Shown here: positions 17,169 through 17,447 of the stretch, one piece after another | How the letters are laid out: each line of letters starts with the position of its first letter | Position numbering within the stretch: position 1 is the stretch's first letter | Assembly: GCA_020859965.1 (NCBI GenBank) | Contig: JAJBVF010000309.1 | Span: forward strand, 1 to 17,447 | Source: Clostridiales bacterium | GTDB taxonomy: Bacteria > Bacillota > Clostridia > Lachnospirales > Lachnospiraceae | DNA length: 17,447 bases | Direction: 5' to 3' | Position numbers and translations under genes: made by a program | Notes under the pieces: model-generated | What the model saw: only the letters and a program-made list of their open reading frames with translations | What the model was told of the DNA's origin: nothing | The model's database searches: none

Positions 17169-17447
17169 CGTCACGCACCCATCCATTCAGCCGGTCTTCG
17201 TTAACCAGGAAGTGGCACACACCTTTTCTTTGCGGGTTGCCAATCCATGCCGTCTCCTTCGTCAACCAACACCCATCCACATTTGTATTGCAAGCCTGTG
17301 ACATAACTTTGCGAAGTCTCGTCTTTCCATCCTTATATTGCTCTTCCCAGACTTCCTTGACCCCTTCATATATTTCATCTCTTAAATATATGCACTGGTC
17401 TTCTCGGTTATTGTAAATGTCCCTTGTGCCTCTGCGAACTGCTTCTG
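17158..17447 (-). CDS. ABC-3C effector-type protein, partial (C-terminal 95 aa)
   Basis: An open frame enters from the right edge and ends at TAA 17158-17160, giving the last 95 residues of a larger protein. The start is outside the window. The fragment is helical then strand-rich, with RDEIYEGVKEVWEEQYKDGK, CWLTKETAWIGNPQ and KGVCHFLVNEDRLNGWV. It looks like the C-terminal domain that couples effectors of ABC three-component systems to the middle component. The effector domain itself (often a nuclease or protease in this class) would be in the missing N-terminal part. Its stop lies about 10 bases inside the following gene. The coding call is strong because the frame is the only open one and abuts the middle component; the family call is moderate. 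Confidence 0.7.
   Translation of the reverse strand, partial: EAVRRGTRDIYNNREDQCIYLRDEIYEGVKEVWEEQYKDGKTRLRKVMSQACNTNVDGCWLTKETAWIGNPQRKGVCHFLVNEDRLNGWVRDDDG

Noticed and set aside
1..17447. CRISPR array, tRNA, insertion sequence, integrase or att site
   Set aside because: No regularly spaced repeats, tRNA-like cloverleaf, transposase/integrase motifs or terminal repeats were seen on either strand; gaps are too small to hold them.

Overview
This window is a dense phage-defence island. All thirteen genes lie on the minus strand, so transcription runs from high to low coordinates, and gaps between genes are 48 bases or less. Strong GGAGG-type ribosome binding sites, mid-range GC (about 50% in hand-counted BREX core lines) and the gene content point to a Firmicute, most likely a gut-type Clostridia (Lachnospiraceae or relative). 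That is inference; no taxonomic marker is present.

Layout in transcription order. (1) 17447-14863: an ABC three-component (ABC-3C) module, made of the C-terminal end of an effector-like protein cut by the window edge, a small middle component, and a Rad50-like ABC ATPase with a CxxC hook. (2) 14831-14604: a 75-aa Cro/CI-type HTH regulator. (3) 14592-866: a complete type 1 BREX operon in canonical order, brxA, brxB, brxC, pglX, pglZ, brxL, with one extra 229-aa gene of unknown function inserted between pglX and pglZ. (4) 849-1: a 69-aa single-pass membrane protein whose stop codon overlaps the start of an AbiTii-domain gene that runs off the left edge.

In known BREX systems PglX methylates adenine in a non-palindromic site to mark host DNA, and the other Brx proteins block replication of unmarked phage DNA. 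All six core genes appear intact, with P-loop, methyltransferase and phosphatase motifs present. The HTH protein, placed between ABC-3C and BREX, is the best candidate regulator of the locus. The ABC-3C module and the small TM/AbiTii pair would add independent anti-phage layers.

Base composition is mosaic. The inserted 229-aa gene, the TM/AbiTii pair and the middle of pglX (about 7200-8220) are markedly AT-richer (about 27-37% GC in sampled lines) than the BREX backbone (about 48-52% in sampled lines). This suggests that the accessory slots and the PglX specificity region have been exchanged. No rRNA, tRNA, CRISPR, insertion sequence or att site was seen, and no stretch above 300 bases lacks a gene.
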